Assembly: GCA_947624985.1 (NCBI GenBank)
Contig: CANQMO010000011.1
Location: 1 to 64,000 of the forward strand
DNA from: an uncultured Oscillospiraceae bacterium
Lineage (GTDB): Bacteria; Bacillota; Clostridia; Oscillospirales; Oscillospiraceae
DNA: 64,000 bases
Direction of reading: 5' to 3'
In this document: piece after piece, positions 1-7,734 of the stretch
Layout: each line of letters opens with the position of its first letter
Position numbering within the stretch: position 1 is the stretch's first letter
Program-made: the position numbers and the translations under genes
The notes under the pieces: generated by a model
Told to the model about the DNA's origin: nothing
Seen by the model: the letters and a program-made list of their open reading frames with translations, nothing else
Databases searched by the model: none

Positions 1-10
1 ATAACTATAC

Positions 11-52
11 CCCCTGTCGTAGTCATTTTCCTACAACAGGGGGCTTCTTGTC
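11..52 (+). terminator. possible intrinsic terminator of an upstream gene
   Basis: A stem of about 12 bp (ccccctgt-gtag pairing with ctac-acaggggg) with a short loop is followed on the plus strand by a weak pyrimidine run. It would end a gene entering from the left edge of the window. The T tract is poor, so confidence is limited. Confidence 0.4.
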
Positions 53-129
53 TACTGTCCACTTTTTATGGGCCGCTACAGCCGCGTCGGGGGATATTCT
101 TTTAAAGGCGCGCCCGCCGGCCCGGCGGG

Positions 130-1251
130 TCAGCTCCCGGACGAGACGGTCTTTCGCGCTCTCAGCCGGGCGGTGCCCCTGCCTAGCAGAGCGTATATCC
201 GCTCCAGCAGCCAGGAGGCGCCCAGAGACAGCGCTGTGAGGATCAGCAGATCGACCCACAGGTTTTCCGTGCAGAATACCAGCTTGGCCACGGCGGGGAA
301 GTAGTAGCAGAAGAAGGTGTGGATCAGCCACATATTGGCGCTGTGACGGCCCAGCAAGGTGAAAAGGGGCCTGACCGGCCGCATCCCGTCCAGAGCCGTG
401 GAGAAAAAAGCCGCGAACAGCGGCGTCAGCAATACGTCCTCGCCGCTCACGTCCGCCGTCACATAGCAGCGCACAAGTATCACCGCGGCGCAGCCCACCG
501 CGCCGGTGAGCGCCCGCAGCGGCAGCCGGGCCATCAGCCGCTTGAGAGATACCAGCCAGTCATATCTGGCAAAGACGATCCCGGAGAAAAAGGCGGGTGA
601 ATACTGGTTCAGCTGCAAGAAGCGGGCGTACCAGATGTTGACGCCCAGAGAGGACAGGGCGGGGATATTGGCCAGAGCGGGAAACACCGCGCCGGTCAGT
701 ATGCTGATGAGCCCCACAAGAAAGATGTCCGCCAGCGGGTCGTTCCGGCGGCGGATGAACCGGCAGAACATCCAGCCCAGGGGCAGTACGCACAGATACG
801 CGCCGAAAAACCACCACTCGCTGTTGAGGGAGCTCCGGTAGCCCAGGAAATTGCCCAGAAGGACGGTGATATACTGCTTGGGGGTGGAGGCGGTGTACCG
901 GGCCTGCCAGCTGTCGGCGGGGGTGTTGTGGAAAAAGATGAAGGCGATGGGGACGAATATCAGGAACACCCGCCAATACCGCCGGTACAGAGACACGACG
1001 GCGCCGGTCAGACCGGACCCGCCGGCGGCGTATTTCTTATACATGCCGTAGCCGCCCAGAAAGAAAAACAGCGGCACGCAAAAGACCGCGTTGTAGGCGA
1101 CGTCGGAGAGGACCTCGCCCATGGCAAAGCCCGCAAAGCCCTCCGGCAGACGGGCGGGAAAGGCGGCCAGATGGTGAAAGAGCATGAGCAGGATCGCCGC
1201 GCCTTTGACGGCCCGGGTATCCTCTTTTGAAAAGACCAGAGTATTATCCAT
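130..1251 (-). CDS. acyltransferase 3 family membrane protein
   Basis: A 373-residue polytopic membrane protein with about ten hydrophobic segments. The N-terminus carries the family's typical first helix after a short polar stretch (RAVKGAAILLMLFHHLAAF), whose His pair near residues 26-27 fits the acyltransferase-3 signature. Members transfer acyl, usually acetyl, groups onto sugars or cell-surface glycans; the substrate cannot be told here. The gene lies 66 nt downstream of the dCMP deaminase gene on the same strand. No clear Shine-Dalgarno precedes the ATG at 1251, so it may depend on readthrough or use another start. The C-terminus is rich in Arg and ends close to a plus-strand hairpin. 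Confidence 0.8.
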   Translation of the reverse strand: MDNTLVFSKEDTRAVKGAAILLMLFHHLAAFPARLPEGFAGFAMGEVLSDVAYNAVFCVPLFFFLGGYGMYKKYAAGGSGLTGAVVSLYRRYWRVFLIFVPIAFIFFHNTPADSWQARYTASTPKQYITVLLGNFLGYRSSLNSEWWFFGAYLCVLPLGWMFCRFIRRRNDPLADIFLVGLISILTGAVFPALANIPALSSLGVNIWYARFLQLNQYSPAFFSGIVFARYDWLVSLKRLMARLPLRALTGAVGCAAVILVRCYVTADVSGEDVLLTPLFAAFFSTALDGMRPVRPLFTLLGRHSANMWLIHTFFCYYFPAVAKLVFCTENLWVDLLILTALSLGASWLLERIYALLGRGTARLRARKTVSSGS

Positions 1252-1317
1252 AAAAATATGTGCGCAGCGCCCCGCTCGGACCGGCCTTCCGGCCCGACAT
1301 GGCGCCCGGCGCTCCTT

Positions 1318-1794
1318 TCAGCTTATGACCGTGTCGTCCTGATCGACCCACTGACGCACCTCGGTGACGCGGATATCGTCCTTGCCCAGGCGCGCCACCA
1401 CCCGCTCGATACCGGCGTTGATGATGAGCCGCCGGCACATGGAGCAGGAGGTGGTGTCGGTCAGGTACTCGCCGGTCCTGGCGTCCCGGCCCACCAGATA
1501 CATGGTCGCGCCGATCATATCCCGCCGGGCGGCGGAGATGATGGCATTGGCCTCCGCGTGGACGGAGCGGCAGAGCTCATACCGCTCGCCGGAGGGGATC
1601 TGAAGCTCCTCCCGGTGGCACACGCCCATATCCACGCAGTTGCACCGGCCCCGGGGTGCGCCGTTGTAGCCCGTGGCCAGGATCTCGTCGTTTTTCACGA
1701 TGATGGCCCCGTAGGTCCGCCGCAGGCAGGTGGACCGCTCCCGGGCCGCGTCCGCGATGTCCAGGTAGTAATTCAGCTTGCTCATGCGTTCCAT
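1318..1794 (-). CDS. deoxycytidylate (dCMP) deaminase
   Basis: A 158-residue member of the zinc-dependent cytidine/deoxycytidylate deaminase family (ComEB-like). It converts dCMP to dUMP, feeding thymidylate synthesis in the cytoplasm. The zinc-binding and proton-shuttle motif HAEANAI is at residues 79-85. The second zinc motif appears as SCSMC (116-120) with Cys117 and Cys120, where the usual form is PCxxC. The length is normal for the family. The start at 1794 is supported by GGGGGAG nine bases upstream; an internal ATG three codons later is less well placed. A divergent promoter region separates it from queH. Confidence 0.9.
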   Translation of the reverse strand: MERMSKLNYYLDIADAARERSTCLRRTYGAIIVKNDEILATGYNGAPRGRCNCVDMGVCHREELQIPSGERYELCRSVHAEANAIISAARRDMIGATMYLVGRDARTGEYLTDTTSCSMCRRLIINAGIERVVARLGKDDIRVTEVRQWVDQDDTVIS

Positions 1795-1890
1795 ATCGCT
1801 TTTCTCCCCCTTGTTTGCCTCATTATAATTATAGGTGGTTTTCGTAAAAAAGTGGTTACTATTCGGTTAAAACTGTGCTATGATGGACCC

Positions 1891-2505
1891 ATGGAAAAGC
1901 GGAACTACCAAAAGGAACTGGACGCTGTGACGGGCGCTCTTACGGGGCGGCCCAGTTTGCTGCTGCAAAGCTGCTGCGGCCCCTGCTCCAGCTATGTGCT
2001 GGAGTATCTGACCCGGTACTTCGACGTGACGCTTTTTTTCTATGACCCCAACATCCGCCCGGAGGCGGAGTATGAAAAGCGGCTCGCCGCGTTGAAGCAG
2101 CTTCTTGCCGCCATGCCCATGGACCATCCTCCTGCGCTGCTGGAGCCGGGCTGGCGGGGAGAGGAGTTTGAGGCGGCGGCCCGGGGCCTGGAAAATGAGC
2201 CGGAGGGCGGCGCGCGCTGTACGGCCTGCTTCCGGCTGCGGCTCACCGAGACGGCCCGCACCGCGGCGGCGTGGGGCTTCGACTGGTTCGGCACGACCCT
2301 CACCGTGAGCCCCCACAAGGACCAGGAGCGTATCAACCGGATCGGGGAGGGATTGGCCGGGGAGTACGGCGTGCGGTGGCTGCCGTCGGATTTCAAAAAG
2401 CGCGGCGGCTATCTGCGGTCCATTCAACTGTCCAAAGAATACGGCCTGTACCGGCAGAACTACTGCGGCTGCGGCCTTCCGGAAAAATCCGCCGTGGGTG
2501 ATTGA
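1891..2505 (+). CDS. queH: epoxyqueuosine reductase QueH
   Basis: A 204-residue DUF208/QueH protein, the non-homologous replacement for QueG that reduces epoxyqueuosine to queuosine in tRNA. The CCGPC motif (residues 28-32), a central CTAC followed by FRLRL, and a C-terminal YCGCG supply the cysteines that ligate the Fe-S cluster and metal in this family. The ATG at 1891 matches the usual QueH N-terminus. No Shine-Dalgarno is visible and a TATGAT box lies only seven bases upstream, so the mRNA could be nearly leaderless. The open frame extends further upstream, but that part is non-homologous. The stop codon overlaps the -35 box of the thiT promoter. Confidence 0.92.
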   Translation: MEKRNYQKELDAVTGALTGRPSLLLQSCCGPCSSYVLEYLTRYFDVTLFFYDPNIRPEAEYEKRLAALKQLLAAMPMDHPPALLEPGWRGEEFEAAARGLENEPEGGARCTACFRLRLTETARTAAAWGFDWFGTTLTVSPHKDQERINRIGEGLAGEYGVRWLPSDFKKRGGYLRSIQLSKEYGLYRQNYCGCGLPEKSAVGD

Positions 2506-2530
2506 CAAGCGTTCCTGCGAAGGCTATAAT
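2502..2530 (+). promoter_or_regulatory. sigma-A promoter of the thiT riboswitch transcript
   Basis: A consensus TTGACA (2502-2507) and TATAAT (2525-2530) are separated by 17 bp. The -35 box overlaps the queH stop codon. Transcription would begin just before the TPP aptamer. Confidence 0.9.
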
Positions 2531-2543
2531 GAGCATACAATCG

Positions 2544-2637
2544 AAAAGGGGTGCTGGGTGTGACCCGGCTGAGATGGTGCGTAGACGTACCGGGCCCTGG
2601 AACCTGATCCGGATAATACCGGCGTAGGAAAAATGGC
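2544..2637 (+). promoter_or_regulatory. TPP riboswitch (THI element)
   Basis: Both conserved thi-box halves are present: the pyrimidine-sensor part with GGGTGC..CTGAGAT, and the pyrophosphate-sensor part reading ACCTGATC-CGGATAATACC-GGCGTAGGAA. It lies between a consensus promoter and a terminator hairpin upstream of thiT. TPP binding would therefore be expected to favour termination and shut off thiamine uptake when TPP is plentiful. Confidence 0.95.
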
Positions 2638-2655
2638 AGCTTCTCGCTGCGCGCA

Positions 2656-2695
2656 CGCCGTCGGGTCATTATGCCGACGGCGCGTTGTTTTTCCA
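2656..2695 (+). terminator. riboswitch expression-platform terminator
   Basis: A perfect 9-bp stem (CGCCGTCGG, 2656-2664, with CCGACGGCG, 2674-2682) is followed by a short linker and a TTGTTTTT tract. It lies between the TPP aptamer and the thiT start, as expected for TPP-dependent termination. Confidence 0.85.
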
Positions 2696-2714
2696 GAAAG
2701 GAAAGGAGAACATC

Positions 2715-3290
2715 ATGCAGAAGATCCAAACCCGTAAGCTCGTGGAGAGCGCCATGCTCATCGCCGTGGGAACGGTGCTGAGCCTCATCAAATTCGACAT
2801 GCCCATGGGCGGCGGCATGACGCTGTGCAGCATGCTGCCGCTGGTCATCCTCAGCTTCCGCTACGGCTGGAAATGGGGCCTGGTCAGCGCTTTCGTGTAC
2901 AGCCTGCTGCAGATGGTGCTGGGCCTGGACAACGTCCGCTATGCCACCAGCTTCGGCATGGCCGTGGCCATCGCCCTGCTGGATTACATCATCGCCTACA
3001 CAGTCATCGGCGCCGCCAGTATCTTCGACAAAGAGAACGGCAACCATGTGGCCGCCCTGGCCGTGGGCATTGCCGTGACCTTCTGCCTGCGGTTCGTGTG
3101 CCACTTCATCACCGGCGTGTGGATCTGGGACGCCATGTGGCCCAACGATTACGGCATGAACAGCTATGTATACTCTCTGGTGTACAACGGCTGGTACATG
3201 GCCGGCGAGCTGGTGCTGACGGAGATCGTGGCCCTGCTCATCTACAAGCCCCTGGGCAAGTACTTCCGGGGCGAAGATCTGGTGAAATGA
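2715..3290 (+). CDS. thiT: ThiT, S component of a thiamine ECF transporter
   Basis: A 191-residue membrane protein with about six hydrophobic helices and the family's typical short N-terminal helix. ThiT binds thiamine and works with the shared energy-coupling module EcfA-EcfA'-EcfT, which is not encoded here. The ATG at 2715 has AAGGAGAA just upstream and is preferred over an in-frame TTG at 2685 that lies inside the terminator. The C-terminal NGWYMAGE..LTE region matches the substrate-binding part of ThiT. The TPP riboswitch immediately upstream supports the assignment strongly. Confidence 0.93.
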   Translation: MQKIQTRKLVESAMLIAVGTVLSLIKFDMPMGGGMTLCSMLPLVILSFRYGWKWGLVSAFVYSLLQMVLGLDNVRYATSFGMAVAIALLDYIIAYTVIGAASIFDKENGNHVAALAVGIAVTFCLRFVCHFITGVWIWDAMWPNDYGMNSYVYSLVYNGWYMAGELVLTEIVALLIYKPLGKYFRGEDLVK

Positions 3291-3333
3291 TCGCCAATGC
3301 CGATCCCTCTCTTCCGGCATGGTCATGATACAA

Positions 3334-3563
3334 GGCGCGCTGCATGAGCAGCGCGCCTGAGCTTGTCAAAAAACAAGTTTTTTGACCGCTCTGATTGAAA
3401 CTGCTCGGCGGAAGTGAATCCCGCCGGCAGGAAGTCAAAAGCCTGTTGTATTGCGGCTTTTGACTTCGACGCGCGGGAATGCCGCGCGGCTCGGCCTGAC
3501 CGGCCTTCGCTCCCATTCATCCATCCTTTGACAGTCTGAGGCGCGCTGCATGAGCAGCGCGCC
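3334..3563 (+). repeat. 182-nt hairpin repeat (copy A) inserted in a duplicated terminator
   Basis: The core at 3358-3539 (182 nt) is nearly identical to a second copy at 27935-28116, with about four substitutions and no indels. It is flanked by two identical 24-nt palindromes, 3334-3357 and 3540-3563; only the right one is followed by TTTT. The core contains at least five inverted repeats, including GTCAAAAAAC/GTTTTTTGAC and GAAGTCAAAAGCC/GGCTTTTGACTTC. Its ends are imperfect terminal inverted repeats (TGAGCTTGTCAAA and TTTGACAGTCTGA). No convincing ORF is present. It lies downstream of thiT and converges on aroQ. It resembles a small non-autonomous transposable element that targets terminator hairpins. 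Confidence 0.85.
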
Positions 3564-3581
3564 TTTTGCTGTGCTCTGGCG

Positions 3582-4016
3582 TTACTTTCCGTGGTGTTCC
3601 ACAAGATACTCCACCGCCAGACGGTAGCCGTCGAAGCCGTGGCCGGCGAAGGTGGCCTCGCAGGCCATGCCGGCGTAGGAGACCTGCCGGAACGCCTCCC
3701 GGGCGGACACGTCGGACAGGTGCACCTCCACCGCCGGGATACTCACCGCCTTCAGCGCGTCCAGGATGGCCACGCTGGTGTGGGTGTAGGCGGCGGGGTT
3801 GATGACGATGCCGTCCACCGCGCCGTATGCCGCCTGAATACGGTCCACGATGGCCCCCTCGTGGTTCGACTGGAAGCATTCCACCTCCACGCCCCGGTCC
3901 ACGCATACCCTGCCGATGAAGGCCACCAGCGCCTCGTAGCTCTCCGAGCCGTAGATACCCGGCTCCCGGATGCCCAGCATGTTCAGATTGGGCCCGTTGA
4001 TCACAAGTATCTTCAT
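3582..4016 (-). CDS. aroQ: type II 3-dehydroquinate dehydratase
   Basis: A 144-residue dodecameric-type dehydroquinase that removes water from 3-dehydroquinate to form 3-dehydroshikimate. The N-terminal NGPNLNMLG motif and the active-site Tyr near residue 22 (GIYG) are intact, as are the NPAAYTHTS and EVHLSD segments that carry the substrate-binding Asn and catalytic His. The length matches the family. It is the last gene of the aromatic operon and overlaps the stop of the aroE-aroK gene upstream by four bases, indicating translational coupling. The operon ends near the duplicated hairpins of repeat copy A. Confidence 0.95.
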   Translation of the reverse strand: MKILVINGPNLNMLGIREPGIYGSESYEALVAFIGRVCVDRGVEVECFQSNHEGAIVDRIQAAYGAVDGIVINPAAYTHTSVAILDALKAVSIPAVEVHLSDVSAREAFRQVSYAGMACEATFAGHGFDGYRLAVEYLVEHHGK

Positions 4017-5239
4017 CCCAGCGCCTCCATGATCCGCGCGACGGTCTCCTCCAGCGGCCCGTTGTTATCCACGGTGATGTCCGCGAACGATCCGTAGCTG
4101 TCCTTCCGCCGGGCGTAAAGGGCCGCGGCGGTATTTCTCTCTGAAAGCGGCCGCCCGGCGGTGGGGAGCTTGTCCAGGTCCCGGGTGAGCCAGACGATAG
4201 TCCCGTTCTGGTGTAGAAGGGGGTAGTTCTCCGGCATGGTGACGCAGCCGCCGCCGGTGGCGATGACGGCCCCGGAGCCCTTGCCCAGCCGGGCCAGCAC
4301 CGCCGTCTCCCGGCGGCGGAAGCCCGCCTCGCCCTCGGCGTCAAAAATGGCGAGGATGGTCATGCCGGCCTCCCGCTCGACCTCGCTGTCCGCGTCCAGC
4401 AGGGGGCGGTCAAGCTTCTTCGCCAGCGCCCGGCCCACGGCGGACTTGCCGCAGCCCGGCATGCCGATCAGGATGATATTGGTGATCTGTCGGGATAAAG
4501 TTGACATAATTTCTTCTATCTTGCAGTCCGGGATGGGATGGCCCGCGAACTGCTCTCCGCTGCGGCAGGCCTGAGCCACCAGCATGCCAAAGCCCCCGGC
4601 CCGGGGGATGCCAAGCCGCTCCGCCTCCAGCAGGAAGGCCGTGCGCATGGGGTTATAGACCACATCGAACACGCCCTCACACTGGGGGAAGTCCGCCAGG
4701 TCCGCCGGGGCCGCGCCTGTGTCAGGGAACATGCCAAGAGGCGTGGCGTTCACCAGTATTTTCGCGTCACGGTGTTTGGAAAGGTTAACATAATTATTAT
4801 CTCCGCTGCGGGATATGCTCACGATTGGGTCCGCGCCCAGGTCCTGAAGGGCGGCTCTCACGGCCAGGGAGGCTCCGCCGGTGCCGAACACCAGCGTCTT
4901 TTTGCCCCGCACGTCCACGCCGGACTTCTCCACGATATAGCGGAAACCGGCGTAGTCGGTGTTGTCGCCCCGCCAGCCCGTGGGGGTGCGCACAAGGGTG
5001 TTCACGCTGCCGATGTGCCGGGCGGCGTCGGAAAGCGCGGCGCACAGGCCCAGTACGTCCTTTTTGTAGGGGATGGTCACGTTCATGCCGTCCAGATCCG
5101 TGGTGGACAGGAAGCGCTCCAGGTCCTCCGGTTCCACCTCGTACAGCCGGTAATCGTAGTCCGCCAGCATGCCGTGTATCTTCGGGGACCAGCTGTGGCC
5201 CAGCTTCCGGCCCAGCAGGCCGAATTTTTTATTCTCCAT
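4013..5239 (-). CDS. aroE-aroK: fused shikimate dehydrogenase-shikimate kinase
   Basis: One 408-residue polypeptide carries two consecutive shikimate-pathway enzymes. Residues 1 to about 248 are AroE: catalytic Lys at 59/60 (IPYKKD), Asp95 in NTDYAG, and the NADP loop GTGGAS near 119-124. Residues from about 251 are shikimate kinase, with the P-loop GMPGCGKS at 259-266 and a DADSE magnesium/shikimate motif. The product of AroE is thus the substrate of the fused AroK. The ORF is continuous, with no sign of frameshift joining. It overlaps the chorismate mutase gene by 11 bases and aroQ by four. Both halves keep their key residues, so both activities are expected. Confidence 0.93.
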   Translation of the reverse strand: MENKKFGLLGRKLGHSWSPKIHGMLADYDYRLYEVEPEDLERFLSTTDLDGMNVTIPYKKDVLGLCAALSDAARHIGSVNTLVRTPTGWRGDNTDYAGFRYIVEKSGVDVRGKKTLVFGTGGASLAVRAALQDLGADPIVSISRSGDNNYVNLSKHRDAKILVNATPLGMFPDTGAAPADLADFPQCEGVFDVVYNPMRTAFLLEAERLGIPRAGGFGMLVAQACRSGEQFAGHPIPDCKIEEIMSTLSRQITNIILIGMPGCGKSAVGRALAKKLDRPLLDADSEVEREAGMTILAIFDAEGEAGFRRRETAVLARLGKGSGAVIATGGGCVTMPENYPLLHQNGTIVWLTRDLDKLPTAGRPLSERNTAAALYARRKDSYGSFADITVDNNGPLEETVARIMEALG

Positions 5240-5507
5240 GCGCGTCCTCCATGCGTCTTGTCTGGTAAGTCCGGCTGGCGGCCATGATGGGGCCGTAAAG
5301 TCCGGCGATCAGGTCCGCGGTCTCGGGCCGGCACAGGGCCCGGACCGAGCCTGTCTTTTGCATCTCCCGGCCGGCGTCCAGCACGGGCAGGCCGTGGGCC
5401 ATTTTATAGTCCGCGATGGCGGCGGCCACGTCCAGACGCTTTTCCAGCAGCGCCACCAGGTCCCGGTCCACCGCGTCTATCTGTGTGCGAAGCTCGTTTA
5501 AGTCCAT
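5229..5507 (-). CDS. chorismate mutase (AroQ class, monofunctional)
   Basis: A 92-residue all-helical chorismate mutase domain, which converts chorismate to prephenate, the first step towards Phe and Tyr. The pattern LNELRTQIDAVDRDLVALLEKR is typical: the first-helix Arg and the second-helix Lys/Arg residues form the active site. It stands alone rather than being fused to prephenate dehydratase or DAHP synthase. It lies between aroC (one base away) and aroE-aroK (overlapping) in the aromatic operon. Together with tyrA upstream, it commits the pathway to Tyr/Phe, which agrees with the Phe/Tyr content of the operon leader peptide. Confidence 0.9.
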   Translation of the reverse strand: MDLNELRTQIDAVDRDLVALLEKRLDVAAAIADYKMAHGLPVLDAGREMQKTGSVRALCRPETADLIAGLYGPIMAASRTYQTRRMEDAHGE

Positions 5508-5508
5508 A

Positions 5509-6513
5509 TCAGCACCTGCTTTCCAAAAGCGCGTCGTAGACGGCCGCCGCGGCGGCGGCCTCCACGCAGGGGACGGCCCGCAGCACGATACAGGGGTCGT
5601 GGCGGCCCTGCACGGACAGCTTCACGTTCTGGCCGCTGACCAGGTCCACGCTGTCCTGCTCGACAGCGATGGAGGGGGTGGGCTTGAAGGCGGCCCGCAT
5701 GACGATGGGCATGCCGCTGGTAATGCCCCCCAGGATCCCCCCGTGATGGTTGGTCCGGGTGCGGACCGCGCCGTCGCCGTCGTAGTAAAAGGGGTCGTTG
5801 TTCTCGCTGCCACGCATGGAGCCCACGGCAAAGCCCGCGCCGAATTCCACGCCCTTCACGGCGGGGATGGCAAACAGGGCCTGGGCGAGGCGGTTCTCCA
5901 TGCCGCCGAACATGGGCTCGCCCAGCCCGGCGGGCACGCCGGTGCACACGCACTCGATGACCCCGCCCACAGAGTCGCCGGCGGCCTTCACCGCCCCCAG
6001 GAGCTTTTCCATGGCGGCGGGTCCGGTCTCGCCGCCGATGGATACGATCCGGGCCGATACGGATATGCCCTCTTTGGCCAGCAGCTGCAGCGCCAGACCC
6101 CCGGCGATACACAGCGGCGCGGTGAGCCGCCCGGAGAACTGGCCGCCGCCGGCCACGTCCCGGTCGGGGCCGTATTTCACATACGCGGTATAGTCCGCGT
6201 GGCCGGGCCGGGGGACCCGGCGCAGCCCGTCGTAGTCGGCGGAGCGGGCGTTGGTGTTGCGGATGAGGACCGTCACCGGCGCGCCGCAGGTGTGTCCGTC
6301 CACGAGCCCCGCTACGAATTCGGGCGCGTCCGCCTCTTTGCGGGGGGTGGTGTAGGCCCCTTTGCCTGGGGCCCGGCGGGCCAGGAAAGCGGACAGGGCG
6401 TCCATGTCCGGGGAAAAACCGGAGGGCAGTCCCTCGATGGTCACCCCGACAGCGGGGGCGTGGGACTGGCCGAAGATGGTGAAGCGGTAGCGGTCTCCGA
6501 AGCTGTTGCTCAT
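5509..6513 (-). CDS. aroC: chorismate synthase
   Basis: A 334-residue FMN-dependent enzyme that eliminates phosphate from 5-enolpyruvylshikimate-3-phosphate to give chorismate. The conserved N-terminal FGQSHAPAVG motif, the GRLTAPLCIAGGLA region, and the ITSGMPIVMRAAFKPTPSI segment are present. It is slightly shorter than the common 360-390 residues, but the core is intact. The ATG at 6513 starts the conserved SNSFGDRYRF sequence and overlaps the aroA stop as ATGA. A longer open frame upstream is only the shadow of aroA. Confidence 0.95.
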   Translation of the reverse strand: MSNSFGDRYRFTIFGQSHAPAVGVTIEGLPSGFSPDMDALSAFLARRAPGKGAYTTPRKEADAPEFVAGLVDGHTCGAPVTVLIRNTNARSADYDGLRRVPRPGHADYTAYVKYGPDRDVAGGGQFSGRLTAPLCIAGGLALQLLAKEGISVSARIVSIGGETGPAAMEKLLGAVKAAGDSVGGVIECVCTGVPAGLGEPMFGGMENRLAQALFAIPAVKGVEFGAGFAVGSMRGSENNDPFYYDGDGAVRTRTNHHGGILGGITSGMPIVMRAAFKPTPSIAVEQDSVDLVSGQNVKLSVQGRHDPCIVLRAVPCVEAAAAAAVYDALLESRC

Positions 6514-7733
6514 GGCTGGTCCTCCAATGTGACCCGGCCTCCCAGCCGGGCGAAGTCGTCCCAGAAGGCGGGATAGGATTTGTTCACCGCCTGCGCGCCG
6601 GTCACGGTTACCGGCCCGGTACAGGCCAGGGACGCGACGGCCGCGCTCATGGCGATCCGGTGGTCGTTGGCGCTGTCCGCCGCGCCGCCGGTGAGTTTTG
6701 CCCTGCCCGTGACGGTGAGACCGTCGGGGCGCTCCCGCGCGTCCCCGCCCAGAGCGGTTATCAGTCCCGCCGTGGCGGCCAGCCGGTCGCTCTCCTTGAT
6801 CCGGAGCCGGCCTGCGTTGACGAATTCCGTCACGCCGGGGCTCACCGCCGCCAGCACGCTCAGCACCGGCACCAGATCCGGCACGTCCTGACAGTCGATC
6901 ACCGCGCCGCCCGCCACGATCCGGTCCGCCAGAGCGGTCACCGCCCGGTCCCCCTGGGGGGAGGCCGGGTCCAGACCCGTGACGGTCAGCGTGCCGCCGC
7001 AGAGGCGGTCCGCCACGATCCAGAAGGCGGCGTTGGACCAGTCTCCCTCCACCGCGACGGCGCCGGGGGAAGCGTACCGCCGCCCGCCGGGAACGGTATA
7101 GACGCCCGCCGCGAAGGGGCAGTCCACCCCGAACAGGGCCAGGGCCCGGACCGTCATGGTCACATAGGCGGCGGACTCCAGCTTTCCCGTGAGTGTGATG
7201 GTACTGCCGCCGCCCAGCAGGGGCAGGGCGAACAGCAGCCCGCTGATGAACTGGGAGGAGACGCCGGCGTCCAGCGTGAAGGCGCCGGGCCGGAGCCGTC
7301 CCTCTACGGCGATCACGTCCGGCGCGGGCCGGGCGAGCGCCGCCCCGTGGGCGCAAAGGGCCTCCCACAGGGGGGACAGGGGCCGCTCCGGCAGCCGCCC
7401 GTGCATTTTTATCGTGGCCTTCGCCCCCAGAGCACACACCAACGGCAGCAGGAACCGCAGCGTGGAGCCGCTCTCCCCGCAGTCCAGCGCGGGCCGGTCC
7501 GGGACAGTCACGATGGGCGAGACGGAAAAGACGCCATTTTCATACGCGATATCCGCCCCCAGGGCCCGCAGACAGTCCGCCGTGGCGGTGATGTCCGCGG
7601 AAGTGGCGGGGCAGGCGATGACGGTGGGCCGGTCCGCCAGAGCGGCGCAGATGAGCAGCCTGTGGGCCTGGCTTTTGGAGGCGATGGCCGGGACGGTCCC
7701 GGCCAGACGGGAGGGGGCGAGCACCGCTTTCAT
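6510..7733 (-). CDS. aroA: 3-phosphoshikimate 1-carboxyvinyltransferase (EPSP synthase)
   Basis: A 407-residue EPSP synthase that joins PEP to shikimate-3-phosphate. Visible features are the N-terminal SKSQAHRLLICAAL motif (Lys binding PEP/S3P) and the DCGESGSTLRFLLPL segment. Also present are the RLRIKESDRLAA motif carrying the catalytic Glu/Arg residues and a final DHRIAMS box. The first glycine-rich PEP loop reads as in class II-like bacterial enzymes; glyphosate response cannot be judged by eye. It lies one base from the aroB stop and overlaps aroC by four bases, inside the continuous aromatic operon. Confidence 0.96.
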   Translation of the reverse strand: MKAVLAPSRLAGTVPAIASKSQAHRLLICAALADRPTVIACPATSADITATADCLRALGADIAYENGVFSVSPIVTVPDRPALDCGESGSTLRFLLPLVCALGAKATIKMHGRLPERPLSPLWEALCAHGAALARPAPDVIAVEGRLRPGAFTLDAGVSSQFISGLLFALPLLGGGSTITLTGKLESAAYVTMTVRALALFGVDCPFAAGVYTVPGGRRYASPGAVAVEGDWSNAAFWIVADRLCGGTLTVTGLDPASPQGDRAVTALADRIVAGGAVIDCQDVPDLVPVLSVLAAVSPGVTEFVNAGRLRIKESDRLAATAGLITALGGDARERPDGLTVTGRAKLTGGAADSANDHRIAMSAAVASLACTGPVTVTGAQAVNKSYPAFWDDFARLGGRVTLEDQP

Positions 7734-7734
7734 C

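Noticed and set aside
1258-1890. Long plus-strand frame upstream of queH
   Set aside because: It is antisense to the dCMP deaminase gene and has no family resemblance; the QueH family starts at 1891.
6514-7437. Frame extending aroC upstream to a 642-residue protein
   Set aside because: The extra part is Arg/Gly-rich shadow translation of aroA; the aroC ATG overlaps the aroA stop as ATGA.
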